NCBI RefSeq assembly: GCF_020447265.1
Contig: NZ_JAJADR010000001.1
Location: 186,001-250,000 of the forward strand
Reading direction: 5' to 3'
DNA from: Hymenobacter lucidus
GTDB taxonomy: Bacteria; Bacteroidota; Bacteroidia; Cytophagales; Hymenobacteraceae
Length of the DNA stretch: 64,000 nucleotides
This document shows, piece by piece, positions 18,123-27,100 of this stretch; within the stretch, counting starts at the first letter, position 1, and every line of letters begins with the position of its first letter. A program made the position numbers and the translations under genes. Under the pieces are notes generated by a model, which saw nothing but the letters and a program-made list of their open reading frames with translations, searched no databases and had not been told where the DNA came from.

Positions 18123-20627
18123 CTAGAGCTTGAACTGCAGGCTGAGCTTGACACCGAAGTTGCGGGCTTCGGGGGCGTCGCGGTAGGTCAGGCGGTGCAG
18201 AAAGTCCACGCGGGCCACCTTGAAGATGTTTTCCACACCGTAGCCCACCTCGGCATACGGGCCGTGGTCGAGGGCCCGGAACGTGGGCAGTGGCTCGTTG
18301 TTGGAAGGGTGGCGGGGCGGCGACAAGTTGCGGTTGGCCTCACTGACGCCCCCAAATAGAATATTGCCGGTGGCCAGCAGCCGCCAGTTTAGCTTGCGCA
18401 GCAGGGGCACGCTATTCAGTAGCAAGCCTTCAAAGTGGTCTTCTACCCGCACCGAAGCATACCGGTCACTCACAAACTCAAAGTAGCGCATCAGGTTGAA
18501 GGCCGCGCCATTGTAGAACGGCGACTGGTTGCCGGTGTGCGTTTTCAAAATGGGGTAGGGCACCGTGCTCGGAATGTAGCCGGCCTCCACGCGGTAGTCG
18601 GCGCGGCCGAAGATACCGACCTGCACGCTTTGGGTGGTAACGAAATTGAATTTCTGGTACTTAAAGTCGCTGCCAAACAAATGGTTTGCCCCAACGGTGT
18701 AACGGAACACGAATACCGGCCAGCGCATCAGGCCAATGGCCCGCCGCCGGTTGTCGGTTTCCACCAGCACTTCGTCGTGGGCGTAGCGCGACTCCAGAAT
18801 CAACTCCGAGAGGGTGATATTGGCGGCCGTGGGCGCCCCGGGCACGCGTTGCTCCGTGTTGTAGTAGGCAAAATCATAGAGCGGCGTAAAGCGCTGGTGG
18901 CGCAGCATGATCTTCTGGGTGAAGCCCCGCACGATGTCGGTCTGCAGCGAAAGGCCCGACACGTCGCGCATCAGCGGGCGGCTGCCCCGGATACGCCCGA
19001 TGCGAGCCGCCGCGTCGAAAAGTGGGTTTTCCTGCCCAAACTCGTTGTCGAGCAACGCTACCTGGTCGATGTCGTGGCGGTATTCGGCGCCCAGCACCGT
19101 CCAGTGCTGCCGCTCGATAATACGGCTGATTCGGGTGCCGTACTTCAGGCGTCCGTCCCGAAACCCATAAGCCACGTAGCTGCGCACCAGCCAGTTACGG
19201 CTCAACTCCGGCGTTGTCCGGAACCCGAACCGCAGCCGGTGCCCCTCAATGTCGTTGAAGCCGTAAGTTGAAATAATCGGGCCCAGCTCGATGCGGCCCA
19301 CGCGCTTGTAGCCGTTCACGAGCACGTCGGCCACGTCCAGCAACGACCGGACGCTGGGCAGCTCCCGCACCGAGTCGAGCACGGCCAGGGTGGTTTGGTC
19401 AGCCAGGCTGAGCGAATCGGGGCGGTGTTGGTCGAAATAGCCCTTGGGAATCTGGTTGGCATTAGCCGCCGTTTCCACCGGGTTGTCGTAGAAAGCCAGG
19501 TCCCGCTCGTGGTTGCGCTCAAAGTTGGAGTTTACTGTAGTAAACTGAGCCAACATGCCTACCTGCTCCTCACCAGGTTTCACCCCAATAACTACGCGGG
19601 TGCGCAACGGCAGGCCCGCGCCTTCCTCGGGCGAAGTCATTTCCTGGTAGATGCGCAGCTCACTGACGAAGTTAATGTTGGCTTCCGGGCTCTTAGTCAA
19701 ATCCAGCTTGCGCAGCGCGTAAGTGTCGGCCGTAATCCAGATGGTGCCCGAAAACGCCAGATCCTGGGCACGGCGGGGTTTCACGGCCAGCTGATAGCAC
19801 CAGTCTTTGCCCACAAACACGGAATCCTGCAGCTCGTAGTCGTAGGCCAGCTTCCAGCCGTCGGCAATGGGCGAAATGAAGTCTTTGCCCAGAATATTCT
19901 GCCAGTTCGGGTAGAAGTCGTAGTCCTGGAAGGAAGAGCCCATAATCTGGGACAGTACCGAGCCTTCCCGAGGCCCGAGGCCGCGCATCTGGCGTCGCCG
20001 GATTTCCTCCCGCTTCCGCACCGGGTGCGTCTGCACGTAAAAGCGCGAGAGAATTTCGGAGGCAAACACCGGCAATGACCGGGATTTACTGCTGGCCTGG
20101 CCCTTGCTCATACTGTCGGAAAGGGCCAGCATGTCGCGCATCACCTTGCGCTTGGCCAGGCGGTCGGGCAGGTCAGTGATGGTGGTTTGGATGCGGTTGT
20201 AGCTGTCGAACTCGAAAGCCTTCAGGTTGCGCTTGGCGTTCTGGGGCTTGTGAGCCTGTACGCGCCGCAAAATCACGTAGGCCGGGTTTTCGGTGGGCCT
20301 TACCACTACCTCACTTAGCGCCACGGCCCCGGAGCGCAAGGCAAAGTTGACGGTTTGCTGCTCCTGCCGGCCCACCGGCTTCTTTAGGGCCACAAAGCCC
20401 AGCGCAGAAGCGGCCAGCGTATCAATCGGCTGGGTAAGGGTAAGCTGGTAGCGGCCCTCGGCATCGGCGGTGATGCCGATGGTAGTACCGGGCACAAACA
20501 GCGAGGCAAACGGCACGGGCTGGTTGGTGGCCGCTTCCGTAATACGGCCCGAGAATACCATGCGCTGCGCCTGGGCAGGCAAGGCCCCGACCAGTAATAA
20601 CAATAACAGCGCGTAAGTATGCTTCAT
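18123..20627 (-). CDS. DUF5686-family outer-membrane protein
   Basis: An 834-residue protein with a signal peptide, a carboxypeptidase-regulatory-like domain (about 22-100; TNQPVPFASLFVPGT) and a long C-terminal region of alternating strands ending in VKLSLQFKL, as in an outer-membrane barrel. This is the layout of the Bacteroidota family labelled DUF5686, which is widespread near TonB-linked systems. Its molecular role is not established. It stands alone between a bidirectional terminator and a 500-base gap. Confidence 0.8.
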   Translation of the reverse strand: MKHTYALLLLLLVGALPAQAQRMVFSGRITEAATNQPVPFASLFVPGTTIGITADAEGRYQLTLTQPIDTLAASALGFVALKKPVGRQEQQTVNFALRSGAVALSEVVVRPTENPAYVILRRVQAHKPQNAKRNLKAFEFDSYNRIQTTITDLPDRLAKRKVMRDMLALSDSMSKGQASSKSRSLPVFASEILSRFYVQTHPVRKREEIRRRQMRGLGPREGSVLSQIMGSSFQDYDFYPNWQNILGKDFISPIADGWKLAYDYELQDSVFVGKDWCYQLAVKPRRAQDLAFSGTIWITADTYALRKLDLTKSPEANINFVSELRIYQEMTSPEEGAGLPLRTRVVIGVKPGEEQVGMLAQFTTVNSNFERNHERDLAFYDNPVETAANANQIPKGYFDQHRPDSLSLADQTTLAVLDSVRELPSVRSLLDVADVLVNGYKRVGRIELGPIISTYGFNDIEGHRLRFGFRTTPELSRNWLVRSYVAYGFRDGRLKYGTRISRIIERQHWTVLGAEYRHDIDQVALLDNEFGQENPLFDAAARIGRIRGSRPLMRDVSGLSLQTDIVRGFTQKIMLRHQRFTPLYDFAYYNTEQRVPGAPTAANITLSELILESRYAHDEVLVETDNRRRAIGLMRWPVFVFRYTVGANHLFGSDFKYQKFNFVTTQSVQVGIFGRADYRVEAGYIPSTVPYPILKTHTGNQSPFYNGAAFNLMRYFEFVSDRYASVRVEDHFEGLLLNSVPLLRKLNWRLLATGNILFGGVSEANRNLSPPRHPSNNEPLPTFRALDHGPYAEVGYGVENIFKVARVDFLHRLTYRDAPEARNFGVKLSLQFKL

Positions 20628-21127
20628 AGACTACACAGCAACCGGATCAGGCAAGAGGTGAGAAACCGCAGCTTCGAAAGTTACATAATAAGGGGCAAGC
20701 AAAGAATACCAAAAATCCGATTAGGTCTTGAAAACCATTCATTTCTGCCGTTCCCAATTATGTCCTCCGCAAGTCTCCTTTAAGGTAGGGCCTTTGCCAC
20801 TGACTTGAAGTATTACTATTTCTAAATCTTGGCATTCTGTTCAGCCAAGTGGCTAGTACTTAACAAGGCTCGCTCCATAATCAATCCAAATTGGATTAAA
20901 GCTGTTGAGCTTACTTTCATCTGCTATTGAAAAAGTAAGATTTTGTTTTGTATTCAGTCAAAAAAAGGACTTTAAACTTTTATCGTCCGCAAAAGGATGT
21001 TTATACATGGATTTGTAACCTTTAACGAATAACGTTGGTATTAGGATTATTCACAGTAGATATTGCCCTGCCGTTACCTGCTTTCACGGCAGCCGCCCTA
21101 CCCTTTTCACACCTCTATCTTACAACA
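20628..21127. other. Divergent intergenic region
   Basis: Five hundred AT-rich bases between the DUF5686 gene and the next forward gene. No coding frame, strong hairpin or full -33/-7 promoter pair was recognised. Regulatory content is likely from the divergent layout, but nothing specific can be named. Confidence 0.5.
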
Positions 21128-21832
21128 ATGGCTTTAACCGCTTACCCGTTCCATCCTGCGACAGGAGAACTACTACCCACGTATCGAGACGCCTACCTGC
21201 GGGGAGATTTGTCCGGTAGTAATGCTGACTTAGTAGATGCTTACCTCAAGGCAAACTCGAATGCCGGCGACGAGGCGCTGAAACGCTTCTACGCGTTGCG
21301 TGCCAAGGGCCACGACGTGCGCCCCGTGGGCTGGCTGCAGCACCAGTTTCATTTGATGCGCACTGAGCCCGTGCGCTTCCGTCGGCGAGCTGGCTCTATT
21401 GTGCTGGTCGGCGCCCTGATCAGTGGGGCAGTATTGGCTGGCACTAGCCTGCCCGCCAAAGATGCCCGCATCGGCGTACCCGCTGCAACTTTGGTTTCGG
21501 CAGCCAGCGACGAAATGGCTTCGGTAGCCGCCGAAGCTGTTGCTGCCAAGAAAATGGCGGTGGTAAACGGCCGGATTCTGGACGAGAATGGTCGGCCGCT
21601 GGTAGGAGCTACGGTACTGGACAAAATCAGTGGCCGCGGTGTAACTACCAACGCCCAAGGAGCTTACTCGATGCTGGTGCCCGCCAACCAAACCTCCCGG
21701 CTGCAATTTGGCTACGGTGGCTACACCGAAGATGAAGTGCAGGTGAAAGGCCGTAGCGTGCAGAACGTAACCCTGCTGCCCCGTACCGATGCCGTGGCCA
21801 AGGTGAAAAAGCGCCACTGGTGGAATTTTTAA
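21128..21832 (+). CDS. Single-pass membrane protein with carboxypeptidase-regulatory domain
   Basis: A 234-residue protein. Residues 1-75 are charged and helical (DAYLRGDLSGSNADLVDAYL) and probably cytoplasmic. One transmembrane segment lies at about 83-105. The periplasmic part ends in a CarboxypepD_reg-like fold (about 140-222; NGRPLVGATVLDKISGRGV), the domain that normally precedes a SusC barrel, here without any barrel. The layout resembles an anti-sigma or signalling anchor more than a transporter. The ATG preceding ALTAYPF is preferred to an earlier GTG at 21035, which would add a hydrophobic stretch. Function unknown. Confidence 0.7.
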   Translation: MALTAYPFHPATGELLPTYRDAYLRGDLSGSNADLVDAYLKANSNAGDEALKRFYALRAKGHDVRPVGWLQHQFHLMRTEPVRFRRRAGSIVLVGALISGAVLAGTSLPAKDARIGVPAATLVSAASDEMASVAAEAVAAKKMAVVNGRILDENGRPLVGATVLDKISGRGVTTNAQGAYSMLVPANQTSRLQFGYGGYTEDEVQVKGRSVQNVTLLPRTDAVAKVKKRHWWNF

Positions 21833-22136
21833 AGCAGGGGCTGCAAGCCCCTGCTACCAAGCACCCTGCCTGCTGATAAAGTGGAGCGACGCGGAAAAGC
21901 CGATAACAAAGATTTCTTCTGCCTGTATCAGCTACCGAAATAGGCTGCATTAAACTCTTTGGAATTCCGCACACGGAGTTCTGAAGAGTTTTCGGCCCTC
22001 TATCCACTAGTTGTTCCAGCGGCTATTGTCTGGCCGGCGGTGGCAACCAGTAAAGTAATACCCCTTGTAACGAAGTACCGGCCGTCGCTGGTAGCCGGCC
22101 CCGGCTGACAGCATCCGGTTCTTCCTTTTTCAGCCA
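21833..22136 (+). other. Hairpin and gap before the Roadblock genes
   Basis: AGCAGGGGCT (21833-21842) and AGCCCCTGCT (21846-21855) form a perfect 10-bp hairpin directly at the preceding stop codon. No T-run follows, so it may be a repeat or an attenuating structure and not a standard terminator. The remaining 280 bases hold nothing I recognise. Confidence 0.55.
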
Positions 22137-22559
22137 ATGAATATTCCGTTTTTCAATCGACTCCAATTAAAGAAAGTCACGGTAGGAGTAGCTGATGAAA
22201 GCGGGAAGCGCGCTCAGAAAGTACTGGAAGGCCTGTTGGCAGACATTCCGGACCTGCTGATGAGTTGCGTCGTCGACACGAGTTCGGGGAAAGTCCTGGC
22301 TTTTTATACCACCAACAGCGCCTACAACCCCAACCAGATCAGCTTGCGTCACGCCAAGCTGCTCCGGACGATGGATGAGGCCCTGACTACTAAAGCCTGG
22401 GTGGGCGGTCCGCTGACGGATGTTTCCGTCATTCTGGAAGATCAGCTGCATCACCTACGGCCCCTGAACGACGGTAAATGGTACTGTTTTCTGGCTGTGC
22501 GGATGGCCGATGCAAACCTGGGTATTGCCAAAGAAATCATGCGCCGTCACACGGCTTAA
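22137..22559 (+). CDS. Roadblock/LC7-like protein, first of a pair
   Basis: A 140-residue soluble protein with the alternating helix-strand pattern of the Roadblock/LC7 fold: an N-terminal helix (AQKVLEGLLADIPDLL), a strand with VVDTSSGKVLAFY, a central helix and two strands ending CFLAVRMADANLGIAKEIM. Roadblock proteins such as MglB dimerise and regulate small Ras-like GTPases. No GTPase is encoded nearby. The next gene encodes a second protein of the same shape, which suggests a hetero-dimer. The assignment rests on pattern only. Confidence 0.6.
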   Translation: MNIPFFNRLQLKKVTVGVADESGKRAQKVLEGLLADIPDLLMSCVVDTSSGKVLAFYTTNSAYNPNQISLRHAKLLRTMDEALTTKAWVGGPLTDVSVILEDQLHHLRPLNDGKWYCFLAVRMADANLGIAKEIMRRHTA

Positions 22560-22604
22560 TCTTACGTTTTCAACACACTTTTTACTTCACACGCTCATTT
22601 TACA

Positions 22605-22964
22605 ATGGCAAGCCCCAAACAAACCGTTCAAAATATCCTGGCCGAATTGCCTACCCTGCTGGCAGTAGCCGTAGTAGAAACCGAAACCGGCATGCCGCTG
22701 GCTTCACATGCTAACATTGCTGATTTCGATATCGAGACGGCCGCTGCTTACAACACCGAAGTAGTAAAAGCCAAGCTCAAGGCTATCCAGGCCCTGAAAC
22801 TGAACCAGACCGTGCAGGACATTCTGCTCACCCTGACCGATCAGCTACACCTGCTGAAGCTGTCGTCGGATGGCTCGATGTTCGTGTACCTGGCCGTCAA
22901 CTCGCGTGACACCAACCTGGCCCAGGCCCGTCAGATCCTGAAAGCCAACTCCGGCCTGAACTAA
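22605..22964 (+). CDS. Roadblock/LC7-like protein, second of a pair
   Basis: A 119-residue protein: helix VQNILAELPTLLA, strand VAVVETETGMPLAS, helix, then LTDQLHLLKLSSDG and YLAVNSRDTNLAQARQIL. It aligns by eye with the preceding gene at the same positions (LTDQLHLL beside LEDQLHHL; NLAQAR beside NLGIAK), so the two are probably paralogues from a duplication. The 45-base gap suggests co-transcription. Likely acts with its neighbour; target unknown. Confidence 0.62.
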   Translation: MASPKQTVQNILAELPTLLAVAVVETETGMPLASHANIADFDIETAAAYNTEVVKAKLKAIQALKLNQTVQDILLTLTDQLHLLKLSSDGSMFVYLAVNSRDTNLAQARQILKANSGLN

Positions 22965-22986
22965 GCTTAGCCTTCTGCATACAAGC

Positions 22987-23022
22987 AAAAAGCTCATTGG
23001 CACCTATGCCGATGAGCTTTTT
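22987..23022. terminator. Bidirectional terminator
   Basis: AAAAAGCTCATTGG (22987-23000) pairs with CCGATGAGCTTTTT (23009-23022) with one G-T pair and an eight-base loop. It separates the forward Roadblock pair from the reverse flavoprotein gene. Confidence 0.85.
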
Positions 23023-23051
23023 GCTTTGGTACCTACCAACGGGCTGCCGGG

Positions 23052-24023
23052 TTACTTCGGGCACTCTTCCCGGGTCAAAGCTTCGTGGATGGCAATGGCA
23101 GCCAGCGTGCCTTCGGCGGCGGCCAGCACGGCTTTCTGCGGCCCCGGCGTAGTGTCGCCGGCCGCGTAGAGGCCGCTGATGCTGGTCTGGGAGTGTTTGT
23201 TGATCCAGACGGCGCCTTTGCTGGTGAGGCGGCAGCCCAGCAGCTCAGCTAGGTTGGTGCGCTGGTGTTGGTGCGGATGCACGAACAGCGCGTGGCGGGC
23301 CAGCTTCTCGCCATTTTCGAACACAATGTGGCGCAATTCCCCATTTGGCTTTCCTTCCAGATGGCTGATGGGCTCCTCATACAGCCGGATTTTTTGCTGG
23401 CGCAGCCGCCGCCGGGCATTGTTGGAGAGGTGGCCGGGGCCATCGGTGCACACCACTACATCGGTAGCCCAGCGGCTTACCAGCAGGGCCAGTCCCGTTA
23501 CTATTTTACCGCGCCCGTACACGGCCAGGGGCTGGCCACGCACCTCCCAGCCGTGGCAGTAAGGGCAGTGCAGCACGCCCCGGCCCCACAAGTCACGCAT
23601 GCCTTCTACCGGTGGCAGCTCGTCTTCTACGCCGGTAGCCAGTAGCACCTTGCGGGCCGTAACAGTAAACTGGCGCCCGGTTTCCCCTTCGGCCTGCAGC
23701 TCAAACTGCCCGGCCCCGGCCGATACCTGCGTTACGCGGGCCACTCGGGTTTCTACGGTGTCGTAGGGTTTGAGCTGCTGGTGGCCCAACTGCAATAGTT
23801 CTGCCGGCTTGATACCGTCGCGCGTGAAGAAACTCTGCACGCCGGGGGAAGGGGCATTGCGCGGTGGCCCCCCGTCGCAGATAAGCACCCGGCGCAAACA
23901 CCGGCCCAGAGCCAGGGCCGCGCTCAGCCCCGCACTACCCGCCCCGATAATAACAACGTCGTAGTCGGTGGCGGGCTGGGCAGGGGCGCGGTGCCGGATG
24001 AGCGAAGCAGATGGGTGTGGCAT
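23052..24023 (-). CDS. Thioredoxin-reductase-like FAD dithiol oxidoreductase
   Basis: A 323-residue two-domain flavoprotein. GAGSAGLSAA near residue 27 binds FAD, LLATGVEDELP marks the FAD/NAD hinge, and YAAGDTTPG closes the FAD site. A redox pair C153-x-x-C156 (CPYCHGWE) is at the position of the thioredoxin-reductase CxxC, but the sequence differs from the classic CATCDG. The NAD(P) domain has only a weak dinucleotide motif (VYGRGKIV), so it may be an oxygen-dependent dithiol oxidase of the GliT/HlmI type instead of a true TrxB. No thioredoxin gene is adjacent. It is transcribed alone. Confidence 0.8.
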   Translation of the reverse strand: MPHPSASLIRHRAPAQPATDYDVVIIGAGSAGLSAALALGRCLRRVLICDGGPPRNAPSPGVQSFFTRDGIKPAELLQLGHQQLKPYDTVETRVARVTQVSAGAGQFELQAEGETGRQFTVTARKVLLATGVEDELPPVEGMRDLWGRGVLHCPYCHGWEVRGQPLAVYGRGKIVTGLALLVSRWATDVVVCTDGPGHLSNNARRRLRQQKIRLYEEPISHLEGKPNGELRHIVFENGEKLARHALFVHPHQHQRTNLAELLGCRLTSKGAVWINKHSQTSISGLYAAGDTTPGPQKAVLAAAEGTLAAIAIHEALTREECPK

Positions 24024-24108
24024 GAGTGGAACGGGCTAGGGACTACTATACCTCAAAAAGCCCACTACGGTTAACAGATCAGCTCATTTGCCTGTAATAA
24101 CGGACAAC

Positions 24109-24142
24109 AAAAAAGCCTCTCCCGGTTGGGAGAGGCTTTTTT
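24109..24142 (-). terminator. Terminator of the T9SS surface-protein gene
   Basis: A perfect 15-bp stem, AAAAAAGCCTCTCCC (24109-24123) with its complement at 24128-24142, and a four-base loop. On the reverse strand it ends in a T-run, 18 bases past the stop at 24160. Confidence 0.85.
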
Positions 24143-24159
24143 GATAGAGTTGGTCACGC

Positions 24160-27100
24160 TTAGTTTTTAACTATGCGCTTGGTCAGCTTCACGTTGTTGC
24201 CGCGGACAACCACTAGGTAAGAACCAGCCGTCAGCTCGCGCACGGCGAAAGGATGACGGATGCCACCAGCGTATGTTTCCGTGCTCAGGGTACGGCCCGT
24301 CATGTCTACAATCGACACTTGGTAGCTACCGGCGGGCAGCGCCGTCAGGTCAAGCTTGGTGTCGGCTACGACTGGGTTTGGATATACCCCGGCGTCAGCT
24401 GCTTTCTCACCGGTGAAGATCAGCGTGCGTACCGGGCCCTGGTTTACGGTGCCATCGGTATCAATCTGCTTCAGACGATAGTAGATCGTGCCCACGTTCT
24501 TGGCGCCAATGCCGGCATCGGTGAAGCTGTAGCTGTGTTCCTGCAGGCTGGTGCCAGCACCTTTTACCGTGGCAATCTGGGTGAAGGCCTGCTCGCCATA
24601 AGCACGCTCCACTACGAAGTGGTCGTTGTTTTTCTCCGAGGCGGTAGTCCAGGTCAGCTGGGCGTTCTGACCCACGGCGCGGGCTTCAAACGTAGTCAGC
24701 TCCACGGGCAGCGGGGCGTTGTTGGTTACGGTAATGATACCCGAGAACTCCGAAGTGTTACCCACATTCAGACCGTCGACGGTAGCTGGCACCGTGGCTG
24801 TAGCCGTGAGCTTGTTGGTTGTCAGGCTGGTGATTTGCGCAGCAGTAACCGGAATCGAGAAGGCGAAGCGGCTGGCGTTGGTTTCCGAGCCCTGGTTCAG
24901 GCCCATATTGCCTACTACACCGCTGTAGGTGCCAATGCGGCGGTCCACGTCGGCACTGGTGTTTTCGGTGGCGGTAGCAAAGTAGGTAGCTCCTTCACCG
25001 AAGTTGGTTGGATCGGCGCTGGCAATGAAAAACTCAATAACGGCGCCGGTACGGGAGTAGCCGGTTACCAGCAGGTTGGTGCCGCTGATGGTGGCCTGCG
25101 TAAACACCGGGAAGTTGAGTACCCCGTTGGCGCCAGTAGAGGCCGTTTTGCCATTGGCATTGAGCGAAACCCCATCCCCGTTGATAGTAGCGTCGGCCGA
25201 GAGGTCGATACCCAGGTTGCCGGTTACGCCGCTGCCGTTGTTGCCACTGGTATTGTTCTGGCTGAAACGGTTACCCGAAGTACCCGTCATGGCCATGATA
25301 CCGTCGCCGGAGTTACCGGTGATGGTGTTGGCACTGATCAGGTTGTTGTTGCCCCGAGCAATGCTGATACCTGCGTCGCGCGTTTGCAAGGTGCTGGCAC
25401 CATTGCCGGTAATGGTATTGCCGGAGATGGTGTTGCCATCATTTACTGCACTGCCAGCAGCCTGGAACTCGATGCCGTAGCCCGCGTTGCCGCTGATGGT
25501 GTTGCCGGTGATGGTGTTACCGGACGAGTTTGAAATCAGGATACCCGCGCCATCGAAGGCAAACGTAGAGGCGGTAGCAGTGCTGGCCTTACCCGTGCGG
25601 AGAATGTTGTTGGTTACGCTGATATCGGTAGCGCCATTGAGCAGCAGTACCGAAGCCACTGCGTTGTTGGCAGTCGTGACGTCCGTTACGATAGAACCAG
25701 CCGAACTAGCCAACACAAAGGTTACTGCCGAACCATCGGAAGCAAAGCCACCAGCAATATCGAGGCTACTGTTCTGGGCATTCGACAACGACAGCGAAGC
25801 GAAGCGGGTGTTGGCTCCGGTAGTGCTCAGGCCACCTACGCCCTTGGTCGTAGGCGGGTTGGCGCTGAAGTTCAGGGCAATTTCTGCCCCCGTGCTCGTG
25901 GCCGATACTGCGGCATCTTCGCCCGTCAGGCGCGACTGGAGCTTGCCGTCAATAGCCGTATTGTTATCGGTAATAGTCGGCAGCGTTGAGCCCGTCACGT
26001 TGAAGGTAAATACGCCAGTTGTGGCGTTGTAGGTAGTAGGGGCAGGCGTGCCGAGGCGCAGGCCGGGCAGGGCGGTACCCGTAGTGCGGCCGTCGCTCAG
26101 CATGAACACGGCATATTCCGTACCGGCCGTGAGCGTGCCACCGGCTAGGGGGCTGGTTTGGGCCAGGTTTTCGTTGGTCAGCGTGTTGCTGTTGGTAATG
26201 AACTGGCGCAACGAGCCCTGACCGGTATTGTTGGTATTTACTACCACATCGAAGTTGAAGCCGAAGTCGATGCCCACACGCGGGCCGGAAGCCGGCGTCA
26301 GCACTTTAGTAATGGTCTGGATTTCCTGGGTTGCATCAGCGCCTGAAAGGGGAAGCGTACCTGTTCCGCCGTTGCCATAGTCGGCTTCGTCGGGCTGCTC
26401 GCCGCCTACGCGGTCCGTTACTTCAGCCAGCGTAGCGGTGGTAGCATCGGTGCGGAAGGTTTGCACCGGCAGCAGGGCGCTGGTCGAACCAGGCCGGGTG
26501 CTGCGTACCGAGTTGTTGACAACACGGATACCGTAGGTCGTGTTGGCTGCCAGGTTGTTGGTGCCTGTAGTAGTAGTGAAGATGTAGTTACCGTTGGCGT
26601 CGGTGGTAGTAGCGTTCAGGTAAGTGTAGGTATCTACCCCACCAGCGCTAACCACGCTATACAACTCTACGCGGGCCGCAGTGCCCTGGCCGCTGCTATT
26701 TGGCTGGTTGCGGCCTGCGCCACCACCATAGTTAACATCTTCGAATACCGTACCCTGGATAGCAGCCGTGAGGCGCACCGGCGTAGGCGAAGGGGTATCA
26801 CCGTTAGCCGTAAGCGGCAAACCACCCGAGTTGGTCGACTGATCCTGGGCCAGCAGGTTGCCGGGGGGGATGACAGTGCCGTTGCTCAGCTTAATATGAC
26901 CCTGGTTGCCGGTGCCGCTGGTCGTTGAGGCGTAGGCCGAGTTGTTGAAAATCGTGTTTGGAATCGTGGGTGTACCACCGGCAAACGTCAGGCGGGCTGT
27001 GAACGTAATCAAGGCGCTCTGGCCGGCCGTTAGCGACTGGTTGCCACTGAGCAGGTCAGCATCGGTAGTTGCGCCATCAAAGGCCGCGTTAGCCGCCAGT

